The position numbers and the translations under genes are program-made. DNA of 64,000 bases from Stomatohabitans albus (GTDB lineage: Bacteria > Actinomycetota > Nitriliruptoria > Euzebyales > Euzebyaceae), in assembly GCF_036336025.1 (NCBI RefSeq), contig NZ_JAYKKE010000001.1:310001-374000 (forward strand), in the 5' to 3' direction. Below the pieces are notes generated by a model. That model saw only the letters and a list, made by a program, of their open reading frames with translations. It searched no databases and was not told the origin of the DNA. Below, piece after piece: positions 29,101 to 37,448 of this stretch. Every line of letters begins with the position of its first letter. Position 1 is the first letter of the stretch.

Positions 29101-29590
29101 TGGTTACCAAGCTTGTTCGGGTATACCCCAGTTGGGCCAGACCAGTGACAAGCCCTTCTAACCCCTCGGCAAACTGTGAACTAATAATGAGTGGGGTACG
29201 TTCAGCTACACGGGGATCAATCGGCTGTAAGGCGGCACGAACAGGGGCGATCACGACACGTGCCTCTCCCGACCGTAACGCATTGAGGGTGGCCAAGCGT
29301 GACCCAACTGTGGCCGGTTGTGGGCTCAACCGCTCGTGCGGCAATGTCTCCCACGCATCAAATACCCGCACGGCATTAAGCCCAACATAGGCAGCGATAT
29401 CATCTCGCAAGGTTTCTGCTTCAGTGCGTGTGGGCACAATCAGAACGAGGGGACGGCGTTGTGCCAGTTTGGCCGCAACCAAGGCTCGCAGTGGCGGCGG
29501 GCATGAAATCAACCCACCAACCCCAAGGTCATCAAATTCGTCTATATGGCGGCTGGCGACGCCCGCGAGTGGTCCGGTGAGGGTGTACAT
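26120..29590 (-). CDS. mfd: transcription-repair coupling factor
   Basis: A 1156-residue ATP-dependent DNA translocase that releases stalled RNA polymerase and recruits UvrA. Order: UvrB-homology region (about 30-340), CarD-like RNA-polymerase-interaction domain (about 485-565; [13 protein letters not shown], then [16 protein letters not shown]), helicase lobe 1 with Walker A [16 protein letters not shown] and box [16 protein letters not shown], and lobe 2 with [23 protein letters not shown] and [10 protein letters not shown] C-terminal TRCF domain closes the protein. ATG 29590 was preferred to a TTG three codons upstream. TAATCT lies 8 nt before it and no Shine-Dalgarno site is present. Single gene, convergent with rarD. 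Confidence 0.96.
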   Translation of the reverse strand: [1156 protein letters not shown]

Positions 29591-29708
29591 AGAGGCCAAG
29601 ATTAGCCTTACTTACCCATGATGAACGAACCGTTATCAGAAGCAATTGCATTCATCCAACTCCCCGGTCTATCCATGTATTTCCCTCATACGCACGTGAG
29701 GGGTTTCC

Positions 29709-29737
29709 TTGACGTTCTCAACCTTGATTCGTTCTAT
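29709..29737 (+). promoter_or_regulatory. candidate promoter of the MacB-like ABC operon
   Basis: TTGACG (29709-29714) and TTCTAT (29732-29737) have a 17-nt spacer and lie 46 bp before the ATG, leaving room for a leader with an AGGAGG site. A small inverted repeat CCCTCA/TGAGGG lies just upstream. Confidence 0.45.
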
Positions 29738-29783
29738 GGTCGACCGCAACACTAAACCGAATGTGCTCAACGAGGAGGTTGAT

Positions 29784-30833
29784 ATGTCGTCCACGCCCGT
29801 GCATGATGCCGTTCGTGCCATCGGGATTTCCAAACGGTACGGAACTGGCAATGCTCAAGTCCAAGCACTCAATAACGTGTCAATCAGAGTGCAATCTGGC
29901 ACCTTCGTTGCGGTGATGGGACCGTCCGGCTCGGGGAAATCCACATTGATGCAAACATTGGCCGGGCTGGATGCCATTGATAGCGGGGAAATCTGGCTTG
30001 ATAACACCCCGATCAATCAACTCAGCGACAATAACCTCACCTTGCTTCGCCGTGACCGCGTAGGGTTCATTTTTCAAGCATTCAATCTGTTACCCATGTT
30101 GACGGCTGAACAGAACATCGTGTTACCCCTCACCATCGCCAAGAGAACCGTCGATCCGGCTTGGTTCGATACGGTCGTCAATGGCCTCGGACTCAGGGAC
30201 CGTTTAGACCACAAACCCGGTGAACTGTCTGGTGGGCAACAACAACGCGTTGCAATTGCACGTGCATTAATCACGAAACCCGCCGTCATTTTTGCTGATG
30301 AGCCAACCGGCAACCTCGATTCGAGTTCAAGTACCACCATCTTGAACATGTTGCGCCAAAGTGTGGATCACCTGCGCCAAACTGTCATCATGGTCACCCA
30401 TGATCCGAAAGCGGCAACCTACGCAGACCAGGTGGTGCTATTAGCTGACGGTATGATTCGTCAAGTCTTGAATCGACCGAGTTCCGAGCAGCTTCTCGCA
30501 GCATTCGCGCACTTGGAAAGTCGCTCACCAGCCACGTCCACTTCAGGGGCACCGGGCTCGGGTACTTCCACCCCCCACCAATCAACTCAAGGCGTTCCAT
30601 CCCAGGGAGTATCCGCGCCAGGGCACCCCGATCAGAGGCAACCATCCCCAAGAACCCCACCCCAACATGGGCAACCGCGGGGGGTCCCTACGCAGGGTAC
30701 CCCTAGCCAAGATTCCCCTAGCCAAGGCCAATCTGGCCATGGGTTCCCACCTCGGCCTCAGCATCAAGGGGCACCAACCCCCCAGCCACCAGCCCAGGGA
30801 ACACCACCACAAGGCATGTCCCCTCAGGGTTAG
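29784..30833 (+). CDS. MacB/LolD-type ABC ATPase with long disordered tail
   Basis: A 349-residue ATPase. The ABC domain (about 10-240) has Walker [13 protein letters not shown]-loop [15 protein letters not shown], signature [15 protein letters not shown] and Walker [13 protein letters not shown], typical of the MacB/LolD group that drives mechanotransmission rather than classical transport. After about residue 250 comes a tail of about 100 residues built from Pro, Gln, Gly, Ser and Thr, with repeating QG-x-P-S-QG-like units. This is absent from normal family members. ATG 29784 is fixed by a GAGGAGG site; the frame upstream contains the promoter. Operon with the permease 10 bp downstream. Confidence 0.88.
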   Translation: MSSTPVHDAVRAIGISKRYGTGNAQVQALNNVSIRVQSGTFVAVMGPSGSGKSTLMQTLAGLDAIDSGEIWLDNTPINQLSDNNLTLLRRDRVGFIFQAFNLLPMLTAEQNIVLPLTIAKRTVDPAWFDTVVNGLGLRDRLDHKPGELSGGQQQRVAIARALITKPAVIFADEPTGNLDSSSSTTILNMLRQSVDHLRQTVIMVTHDPKAATYADQVVLLADGMIRQVLNRPSSEQLLAAFAHLESRSPATSTSGAPGSGTSTPHQSTQGVPSQGVSAPGHPDQRQPSPRTPPQHGQPRGVPTQGTPSQDSPSQGQSGHGFPPRPQHQGAPTPQPPAQGTPPQGMSPQG

Positions 30834-30842
30834 GAGCGGTTG

Positions 30843-33332
30843 ATGAATACAATCATTCTGGCGTCTATACGCCAGCATCGAGGCCGTTTTATCGCAACCG
30901 GCATTGCGATTGTGCTTGCCGTTGCATTCGTGGTTACTGGTTTTGTAGTGACCAGCAGTTACGCAGCTTCATTTGCAAACGCATTCAACGCCGATATGAC
31001 CCATGCTGATATTCGTATCGGGCTTGACGATGGACCTTCTGGTTCTATGGAAGATGAGGTAGCGCAAACCAAGGCCATCACCCAACGCCTTTCCCAACAT
31101 CAAGACGTTGAATCGGTCTACAGTGAACTCTCAAACTTTGCTTCATTTTCTGCCAACGGGTCAGAAGACTCCGCGACGATTTTTGCCCTGCCACCCGAAC
31201 CGTTACGGTGGCAAGAACTTGTCTCGGGAAGTTGGCCATCTCAACCTGGGCAGGCCGTCATCAGTACCAACGTTGCTGAGCGGCACGCCTTAAGCACCGG
31301 GTCGCGGATCAGTCTTCGCCCCTTCGGAGAAGAAACCGCTAAAACTACAGATCTCACCATTGTTGGTACGTACGCCTTGCAAAACGGCGCCCCGGCAAGT
31401 GAGTTTTATGTCAGCCAAGAAACCTTTGATCAATTGCCTGGGACTCCACTCGTTCATGGAACCTTGGTCAAGGGTGTTGCCGGAACATCACCCGATCAAC
31501 TGGCTACAACCCTAACGCCGACCATCACTGAGCCTGGTTTTGTCGTTAAAACAAAAGAGGCCGTTGCCAATGAGCAGGTTGAAGAACTCTCTGGTTCCAC
31601 GATCACCATTCAAGCAATCGTTCTTGCCTTTGGCGCTATTTCAATAATCGTTGCTGGCTTTGTCATTGCGAATACCTTCCGCCTCATTGTCGCCCAGCGC
31701 ACCAAGGAACTTGCCTTAATGCGCTGTGTGGGTGCTACGAAAGGTCAGATACGAAAACTCATCCTTGGCGAATCAGCCGTGATCGGGTTGAGCTTCTCGG
31801 TTCTCGGTGCGTTAATTGGGATTGGTGTTGCCTACCTGATCAAAATGATTGCGGGTGCAGGCGAGTTACAGATTAGTGAGTTTGTCGTCAGTCCCACAAT
31901 GGTGATCATCAGTTTGCTCCTTGGCACCGCCAGCACGGTGCTCTTTGCCATGGGACCGGCTCGCAACGCCCTACGGGTTCACCCAATTGCCGCATTGCGG
32001 CCGCAAACACAAGAAGAGGAACGTCGATCTTCGGTGGTTATTGGCATTATTGGCACCATCCTTGCCGTAATCGGAACCGGTGCGATGGTTGCATTCTCCT
32101 TCACCGAATTACTCCCTGTGGCAATTCTTGCGGGGATGGTCAGTGCGATCGGGGTGCTGATGGTGAGCCGGTTGTGCCTTCCACCGATGATCCATGGCAT
32201 CGGGCGACTGATCGCCCCACTGAATGCCACCACTGAACTGGCGGTTGCCAATACGACTCGGAACAGACAACGAACGGCGGCTACCGGAACCGCACTGCTT
32301 ATTGGTGCTGTATTACTCACCATGCTGAGTACGGGGATTACCTCAACGCGTGAATCAGTCCTCAAAACGATTGACCAAAAACGTCCCTTAGACCTCGTTG
32401 TGCAGACGCGAGAAGATGTGCAGCTCACTCCGGCTAATATCCAGGCGGTCGGGGCGGTTAATCGGGTTGAAAAGACGGCCACGATGTATTCAGCAACGGC
32501 GAAATATGACTTCGACCAATTCGTACAGCTCGAGAGTAAGTTCTACGCAACCGACCCGGCTGAACTCAACGCAGTACTCCATGATCCTGTGCCACCCTTA
32601 GCACCGGACACGGTGTACACCAATGATGCTGAACTCAACAATCTGGAGAATAACGGACAACTAGTGGTTACCACCGAGCGTGGCGAGAAAACACTCACTG
32701 TCCGTGAAGATCCGTCAATAGATCCGGGGATACTGGTGGTGAGCTATCAGACGTTGCAGTCCTTTGGGAGTCCGCTTGTACCTGAAAGAATCTTGGTTCG
32801 CCTCCCTCGTGGATTGAATTTTCAAGAGATTGAGGAGGTCCAGCGCGACATCAGCAAGGCTATTCCCAATGCACACGCCTATGGCGGTGCAATGGACCGG
32901 GCTATGCTCAACCAAGTCCTCGACATCATTTTGTATGTCTTACTTGCCTTATTGGCGGTATCCGTCCTGATTGCCATCGTGGGGGTGGGCAATACTGCTG
33001 CCCTGTCCATTCTTGAGCGGCGCCGCGAATCAGCGATGTTGCGTGCGGTTGGCGTCACGCGCAGTCAACTGGTCAGCATGATCACAACTGAAGCGGTGCT
33101 CGCAGCGGTTGTGTCGGTTGTACTTGGGATTGTGCTTGGGATTGGCTACGCGTGGTCGGGCGTGATCGCCATTGACCATGCCGCTGACAAGCTTGGGTTA
33201 GCGTTGCATATCCCGTGGTTATCCGTCGTGCTGATTATTGTTGGTACGTTGTTGGCTGGGTTGCTGGCATCGTATATACCCGCTTTACGTGCGGCGAAGC
33301 GATCAATCGTCACCGACCTCGCCTCAACATAG
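30843..33332 (+). CDS. MacB/FtsX-type ABC permease, two FtsX domains
   Basis: An 829-residue membrane protein with an N-terminal transmembrane helix and a large extracytoplasmic MacB-PCD-like domain. A first FtsX domain (about 255-385: FVIANTFRLIVAQRTKELALMRCVGAT), a middle hydrophobic region and a second soluble domain follow. The last FtsX domain (about 700-825) contains AIVGVGNTAALSILERRRESAMLRAVG. The duplicated layout is the long actinobacterial type. ATG 30843 lies 6 nt after GGAG that overlaps the ATPase stop. With the ATPase it would export or extract a lipid, lipoprotein or peptide, or signal envelope stress; the substrate is unknown. Confidence 0.88.
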   Translation: MNTIILASIRQHRGRFIATGIAIVLAVAFVVTGFVVTSSYAASFANAFNADMTHADIRIGLDDGPSGSMEDEVAQTKAITQRLSQHQDVESVYSELSNFASFSANGSEDSATIFALPPEPLRWQELVSGSWPSQPGQAVISTNVAERHALSTGSRISLRPFGEETAKTTDLTIVGTYALQNGAPASEFYVSQETFDQLPGTPLVHGTLVKGVAGTSPDQLATTLTPTITEPGFVVKTKEAVANEQVEELSGSTITIQAIVLAFGAISIIVAGFVIANTFRLIVAQRTKELALMRCVGATKGQIRKLILGESAVIGLSFSVLGALIGIGVAYLIKMIAGAGELQISEFVVSPTMVIISLLLGTASTVLFAMGPARNALRVHPIAALRPQTQEEERRSSVVIGIIGTILAVIGTGAMVAFSFTELLPVAILAGMVSAIGVLMVSRLCLPPMIHGIGRLIAPLNATTELAVANTTRNRQRTAATGTALLIGAVLLTMLSTGITSTRESVLKTIDQKRPLDLVVQTREDVQLTPANIQAVGAVNRVEKTATMYSATAKYDFDQFVQLESKFYATDPAELNAVLHDPVPPLAPDTVYTNDAELNNLENNGQLVVTTERGEKTLTVREDPSIDPGILVVSYQTLQSFGSPLVPERILVRLPRGLNFQEIEEVQRDISKAIPNAHAYGGAMDRAMLNQVLDIILYVLLALLAVSVLIAIVGVGNTAALSILERRRESAMLRAVGVTRSQLVSMITTEAVLAAVVSVVLGIVLGIGYAWSGVIAIDHAADKLGLALHIPWLSVVLIIVGTLLAGLLASYIPALRAAKRSIVTDLAST

Positions 33333-33358
33333 GCACCCTTGATAGCCACAAACGTCTC

Positions 33359-33392
33359 CACGGGGGCTTGCATCTATAAGTAAGCCCCCGTG
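33359..33392. terminator. bidirectional terminator between ABC permease and DUF445 gene
   Basis: An 11-bp stem CACGGGGGCTT/AAGCCCCCGTG with a 12-nt loop lies between convergent genes. The T-runs flanking it are short. Confidence 0.65.
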
Positions 33393-33419
33393 AAACATTA
33401 AGGACGCGATGGCACGTGT

Positions 33420-34694
33420 CTACAGGGCTAATTCGATCAGGGTAATGACCAAACCTGCCATCGCCCCCACAACAGTTCCGTTAATACGGATGAACTGCAG
33501 GTCCGGACCAATCAAGCTCTCAAGGTTCGTTGCGGCCTCTTCGCCATCCCATGCCCGGATTCGGTCGGCCACAATAGCCACCACTCGTTCAGCATTATTC
33601 TCTACAACCCGACGAACAACCTCAGCGGCAGCGTTATCAAGTTCCCTACATATCACCGCATCTTCTCGTAAATCACGGGCGGTATTGGCCAAAATCTGCC
33701 CTACTTCACGCGCGGTGCCATCAGCATGGGCATTGCGGAGCCCTTCACTGAGCGCCGTAATGAATGTTGGCCAAGCCGCTTGGGCAGCCTCTTGCACCGC
33801 TGGGTGGTCAATTACCGCTGCTTTAATCTCAGCAACACGCTTATTGGCTCGCCGGTCTGTCTCAAGACGTTTGCCGAGTTTGCCGGCTTGGACAATCAGA
33901 TCGGCTCGCATCCCGTTGGGGTCATCCGTGCTGAGTTTACGCAGGTAGTCGTCACCTTGGCTGACGAGCACTTCGGCAACAATCTGGTTGATTTGGCTGG
34001 GTATCCAACTCGGCCCATTGGCCATTATCCGCTGGATAAGGCCGTCACGATTACGCCGACCGAGCCGACGAAGGGCAACTGCGCCGTGGATAATCAGTGG
34101 TTCAAGCTGGCCACGTTCAGCAAGCTGGGTGAGGCCTTTACCAACCATGGGTCCGGCATCATAGGCCAATACCTGGTCACGCACCCGAGAGAGGGCACGG
34201 TCACGGACCGACTCATCGGCAAGCCCATGGACCACCCCTGCCGACGCATTTGCTAGGCGAGTAACCACATCGGTGGCGTTATCTGCATCACTGAGCCATC
34301 CAAGTACCGCGCGTGCCCCGTTGGCTTCTCGCACCCGTTCGGCTAGGAGCTCTGGGCTCAAGAACGCTTCAGCAGAAAAAGTTCCCACATGGTCGGCCAT
34401 GTCATCTTTACGACGCGGCACAATCGCGGTGTGTGGGATTGGAATACCCATCGGATATCGAAAAAGTGCGGTAACGGCAAACCAGTCGGCTAACCCACCG
34501 ACCATGCCGGCCTCTAAGGTTCGTTTAAGGACAAACGTAACCGTGTTCTCTGGACCAAAAAGGACAAGGATCAGCCAGGTCAACGCAACGGCGGCAAGGA
34601 GTCCGGTTGCAAAGCCACGTGTTTTCTTTAAGCGAGCAGCACGAGCCTGAGCTTTCGGGGAAGTGAGATCAACGATGGTCGCCATATGCGCCAT
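33420..34694 (-). CDS. DUF445 family membrane protein
   Basis: A 424-residue DUF445 protein. An N-terminal transmembrane helix (about 28-46) leads to the conserved block EAGMVGGLADWFAVTALFRYPMGIPIPHTAIVPRRKDD. A long mostly helical cytoplasmic or periplasmic region follows, and a closing hydrophobic segment (INGTVVGAMAGLVITLIEL) acts as second membrane anchor. Function is not established. Start ATG 34694 was kept; a second ATG three codons later is equally possible, and neither has a clear Shine-Dalgarno site. It lies downstream of the EAL/HDOD gene on the same strand. Confidence 0.85.
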   Translation of the reverse strand: MAHMATIVDLTSPKAQARAARLKKTRGFATGLLAAVALTWLILVLFGPENTVTFVLKRTLEAGMVGGLADWFAVTALFRYPMGIPIPHTAIVPRRKDDMADHVGTFSAEAFLSPELLAERVREANGARAVLGWLSDADNATDVVTRLANASAGVVHGLADESVRDRALSRVRDQVLAYDAGPMVGKGLTQLAERGQLEPLIIHGAVALRRLGRRNRDGLIQRIMANGPSWIPSQINQIVAEVLVSQGDDYLRKLSTDDPNGMRADLIVQAGKLGKRLETDRRANKRVAEIKAAVIDHPAVQEAAQAAWPTFITALSEGLRNAHADGTAREVGQILANTARDLREDAVICRELDNAAAEVVRRVVENNAERVVAIVADRIRAWDGEEAATNLESLIGPDLQFIRINGTVVGAMAGLVITLIELAL

Positions 34695-34737
34695 CTTGGG
34701 GCGTTAACTCAATTCTGTCTATCAGGAGTCTCCAGGG

Positions 34738-35979
34738 CTAGGCCGGATCCTGTTCCCCACCGCTGAAGAACCCACGGCTCCACTCGAGGGCGTCAATATA
34801 GTCAGCCAAGAGTTCATCTTGGTCCCAGCCATTTTGGTTACAGATGCGCTCGACGATTTCCCATTCGCCTTGTTCGTAGGCGATCGCGAGCCGGTTAATT
34901 TCAGCCATCGGGCCTTCACCGGTTAACAAGGCCGTACGCGCGCGTTCGCTCATCGGAACATCGATTAGCGCTTCTTCCATCGGCTGGCCCAGCATGACGT
35001 CTAGCAAACTAAACATCCCCACCGTGAAGCTGTCATGACTCATCGTAGGCCGTTTACGATCAGCAACCGCCTCACAGAAGCGAGCACGCACAACACACAG
35101 TCGGGCCAGTTCATCCGGACGGTCACCAACAAGTCCAGTCACGGTGGCAGCGATAGCCCAACGGCGGATTTGGTTAATACCCATTAGAGCAAGCGCCTGG
35201 GTGACACTTTCCACTTCACCCCGAAGACCAACCGCAGATGAGTTTACGTACCGAAGCAGCTTGTAGCTCAAGGCCACATCATGCTTGATAATGTCAGCTA
35301 ATTCACGGAAATCAATCTCATCGTTCTGGCTTGCCCGAAGCAAGCTCATATAGGACACCTTGAAGCCAGGGAGGTCCCGTCCTTGAACGATGGAGGGCTT
35401 GGCGAAGTAGTACCCCTGTACGTACTGCACGCCAGCGGAACGTGCAATATCACGCTCAGTTTCATCATTGACCTGAGTTGCGATCACATGGACAAAATGA
35501 GGGCCAAGGATTTTGGCGATCTGTTCACGATGTTCCTCGGTCTCTTCAGCCAAGTGCATCTTCACGAAACTAACCAGGTCTAGGAGCGGGCCAAGGCGTT
35601 CAATATCTGTATCTAGGGTGAACTCATCGAGTGCCATCCGATACCCGTCACGCCGGTAATCCCGACACACCGGAAGAAGCTCTTTAATGTCTGTATCGCG
35701 CCAACAGTCTGGCCCAAGCTGCATAACCACGCTTTCAGCGGGCAGCAGCAATACCGATTTATCAAAGACCATCTCTTTTTCAAATCGGATAAAGGCTCGG
35801 GCATCACCCACGATCCTTCCTAACCCAAGGGTTAATAAGGACCGGCTAATCACCTCATTGGCTACGTTATCCGACGTGGTCTGGTCACCAGCGAAGCATA
35901 GTTCATAGCCCAGGAGCGTGTGCCCACGGTTGGTCCCCAATATGGGGCTACGCGATAATTTAACGGTATCAGTACGCAT
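34738..35979 (-). CDS. EAL/HDOD-domain signalling protein (YuxH-like)
   Basis: A 413-residue protein with an N-terminal degenerate EAL domain (about 10-200; LLGYELCF, MALDEFTLD, SFVKMHL, GVQYVQGYYFAKP) and a C-terminal HDOD domain (about 205-395; LADIIKHDVALSYKLLRYVNSS, ALALMGINQIRRW). The EAL signature and several metal ligands are altered, as in other YuxH-type proteins, so hydrolysis of cyclic di-GMP is unlikely; binding remains possible. HDOD is an HD-like domain without the HD pair, used in protein-protein signalling. Soluble and cytoplasmic. Precedes DUF445 and follows pth; an operon is plausible. Confidence 0.86.
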   Translation of the reverse strand: MRTDTVKLSRSPILGTNRGHTLLGYELCFAGDQTTSDNVANEVISRSLLTLGLGRIVGDARAFIRFEKEMVFDKSVLLLPAESVVMQLGPDCWRDTDIKELLPVCRDYRRDGYRMALDEFTLDTDIERLGPLLDLVSFVKMHLAEETEEHREQIAKILGPHFVHVIATQVNDETERDIARSAGVQYVQGYYFAKPSIVQGRDLPGFKVSYMSLLRASQNDEIDFRELADIIKHDVALSYKLLRYVNSSAVGLRGEVESVTQALALMGINQIRRWAIAATVTGLVGDRPDELARLCVVRARFCEAVADRKRPTMSHDSFTVGMFSLLDVMLGQPMEEALIDVPMSERARTALLTGEGPMAEINRLAIAYEQGEWEIVERICNQNGWDQDELLADYIDALEWSRGFFSGGEQDPA

Positions 35980-36004
35980 CTTCGTTGAACTCTATCGGTA
36001 GGTG

Positions 36005-36580
36005 TTAGCTCGAATGTAGCCGTTGTTGGGCGAATTCATAGGGGCCTTCTGTAATGTCCAACAGTGCATCAACGGCTTCTTGCACCGCAACATCCACAAT
36101 AGATTCACGTTCTTTAGCGCTAAACCTTGCCAACACGTACTTTGCCGGGTCCATACGCCCTGGTGGTCGCCCAATGCCAAACCGTAATCGAATAAATTGA
36201 TCACTGCCAATATGGCGATACACACTTTTTAATCCGTTATGGCCACCAGACCCACCCCGTTTGGTGCGCAATACACCGACAGGTAAATCGAGTTCATCAT
36301 GGACCACAATTAATCGTTCTGGCGGAACGTTAGCCCATTTGATCAGTTGGCCTATCGGGTTCCCTTGACGGTTCATGTAGCCAGCGCCAATACCTAGCGT
36401 CAATGGAGTCCCCCCTGGCCTGCTCCAGCCTTCGGCCACATCATTTGGAGTCCGGTGACGGCGAAATGAAAGCCCGAGTTTGGTGGCAAGTGCCCGGACA
36501 ACATCTGCACCGATATTGTGCCGAGTACCCCGATATTCAGCTTCTGGGTTGGTGAGCCCTGCAATGACAAACCGTTCCAT
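36005..36580 (-). CDS. pth: peptidyl-tRNA hydrolase
   Basis: A 191-residue enzyme that frees tRNA from prematurely released peptidyl-tRNA. Conserved pieces: AGLTNPEAEYRGTRHNIGADVV with the catalytic His and tRNA-binding Asn, GYMNRQG, VHDELDLPVG with the catalytic Asp, and GGSGGHNGLKS. ATG 36580 lies 9 nt after GGAAGG; a GTG two codons earlier is too close to that site. Adjacent to rplY and prsA, as in many actinobacteria. Cytoplasmic. Confidence 0.95.
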   Translation of the reverse strand: MERFVIAGLTNPEAEYRGTRHNIGADVVRALATKLGLSFRRHRTPNDVAEGWSRPGGTPLTLGIGAGYMNRQGNPIGQLIKWANVPPERLIVVHDELDLPVGVLRTKRGGSGGHNGLKSVYRHIGSDQFIRLRFGIGRPPGRMDPAKYVLARFSAKERESIVDVAVQEAVDALLDITEGPYEFAQQRLHSS

Positions 36581-36653
36581 AGACACCGACCTTCCTTATG
36601 GTTGCCTCATTACGCTCGCCTGTTATGTATCATCGCGGGTGTAGCCAGATAGC

Positions 36654-36686
36654 AAAACGCTGACCCACCATCCGGCAGGTCAGCGT
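36654..36686 (-). terminator. terminator downstream of rplY
   Basis: A 9-bp stem ACGCTGACC/GGTCAGCGT with a 12-nt loop is followed on the minus strand by TTTGCT, 20 bp after the rplY stop. Confidence 0.75.
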
Positions 36687-36705
36687 AACTCATTCAATGT
36701 ATGAA

Positions 36706-37359
36706 TTAGCCTTCTTCGCCATCGGCAGCGTCACTGTCTTCGGCAGCGTCACCTTCTTCACCCTCGGCAGCTTCGCTCTCTTCGCCCTCAACAGGTTCTT
36801 CTTCAAGCACCATATCTGCAACGATACTCAAGACCGGCTGTTCTTCGTCAAGGAGTACGTCTACGCCTTCAGGCACCACGATGTCAGCAACGCGGATAAC
36901 GTCACCAACTTCCATGCCAGTGACATCAACGGTCACTTCATCAATCATTTCCATCGGAAGCACGTCAACAAGCAATGTGACCAATTCCTGTGTGACGTTA
37001 CCGTCTTCAACTTCACCCAAAACGGTAATTGGTACTTCAGCATTGACCTTCGACTTGCGGTCGAATGTAATGAAATCAAGGTGTAACACATCACGGCGCA
37101 CGGGGTGACGCTGGATTTCACGCGGCAAGGCAACGTAATCCTCACCCTCGGCTAATACGTGAACAACCACGTTCATACCAGCTGACGTGTTCAGCGCGGC
37201 ATTTAATTCCAAACGGTCAACGTGAAGGGCAACCGCATGATCCAAGCCGTGACCATACACATTGATTGGAACACGACCCTTGGCGCGCAGCTTACGAGCT
37301 TCGCTCTTACCTGCGCCTTGGCGTGGTTGGGCTTCTAACGTTACTTTTTCATGTGCCAT
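36706..37359 (-). CDS. rplY: 50S ribosomal protein L25/general stress protein Ctc
   Basis: A 217-residue long form of bL25 (Ctc type), a 5S rRNA-binding protein of the large subunit. The N-terminal L25 domain (LEAQPRQGAGKSEARKLRAKGRVPINVYGHG) and the TL5/CTC C-terminal beta domain (VLHLDFITFD to DVIRVADIVVPEGVDVL) are present. The last 30 residues are almost entirely Glu, Asp, Gly and Ala, a common actinobacterial tail. Start ATG 37359 has AGAGG upstream; the 20-residue extension in the open frame is not conserved. Ends in an intrinsic terminator. Confidence 0.94.
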   Translation of the reverse strand: MAHEKVTLEAQPRQGAGKSEARKLRAKGRVPINVYGHGLDHAVALHVDRLELNAALNTSAGMNVVVHVLAEGEDYVALPREIQRHPVRRDVLHLDFITFDRKSKVNAEVPITVLGEVEDGNVTQELVTLLVDVLPMEMIDEVTVDVTGMEVGDVIRVADIVVPEGVDVLLDEEQPVLSIVADMVLEEEPVEGEESEAAEGEEGDAAEDSDAADGEEG

Positions 37360-37448
37360 GAGAGGTTCCTCTGGGTTCCCGGTGTACAGGCGTACAGAAG
37401 TGAATAAAACAAGGCGCAATAATGCGCAGCGCTACAGGGTAGCCGCTT

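Noticed and set aside
33409-33948. 179-codon plus-strand frame opposite DUF445
   Set aside because: Antisense shadow, Ser/Arg-rich, begins at the terminator of the ABC operon.
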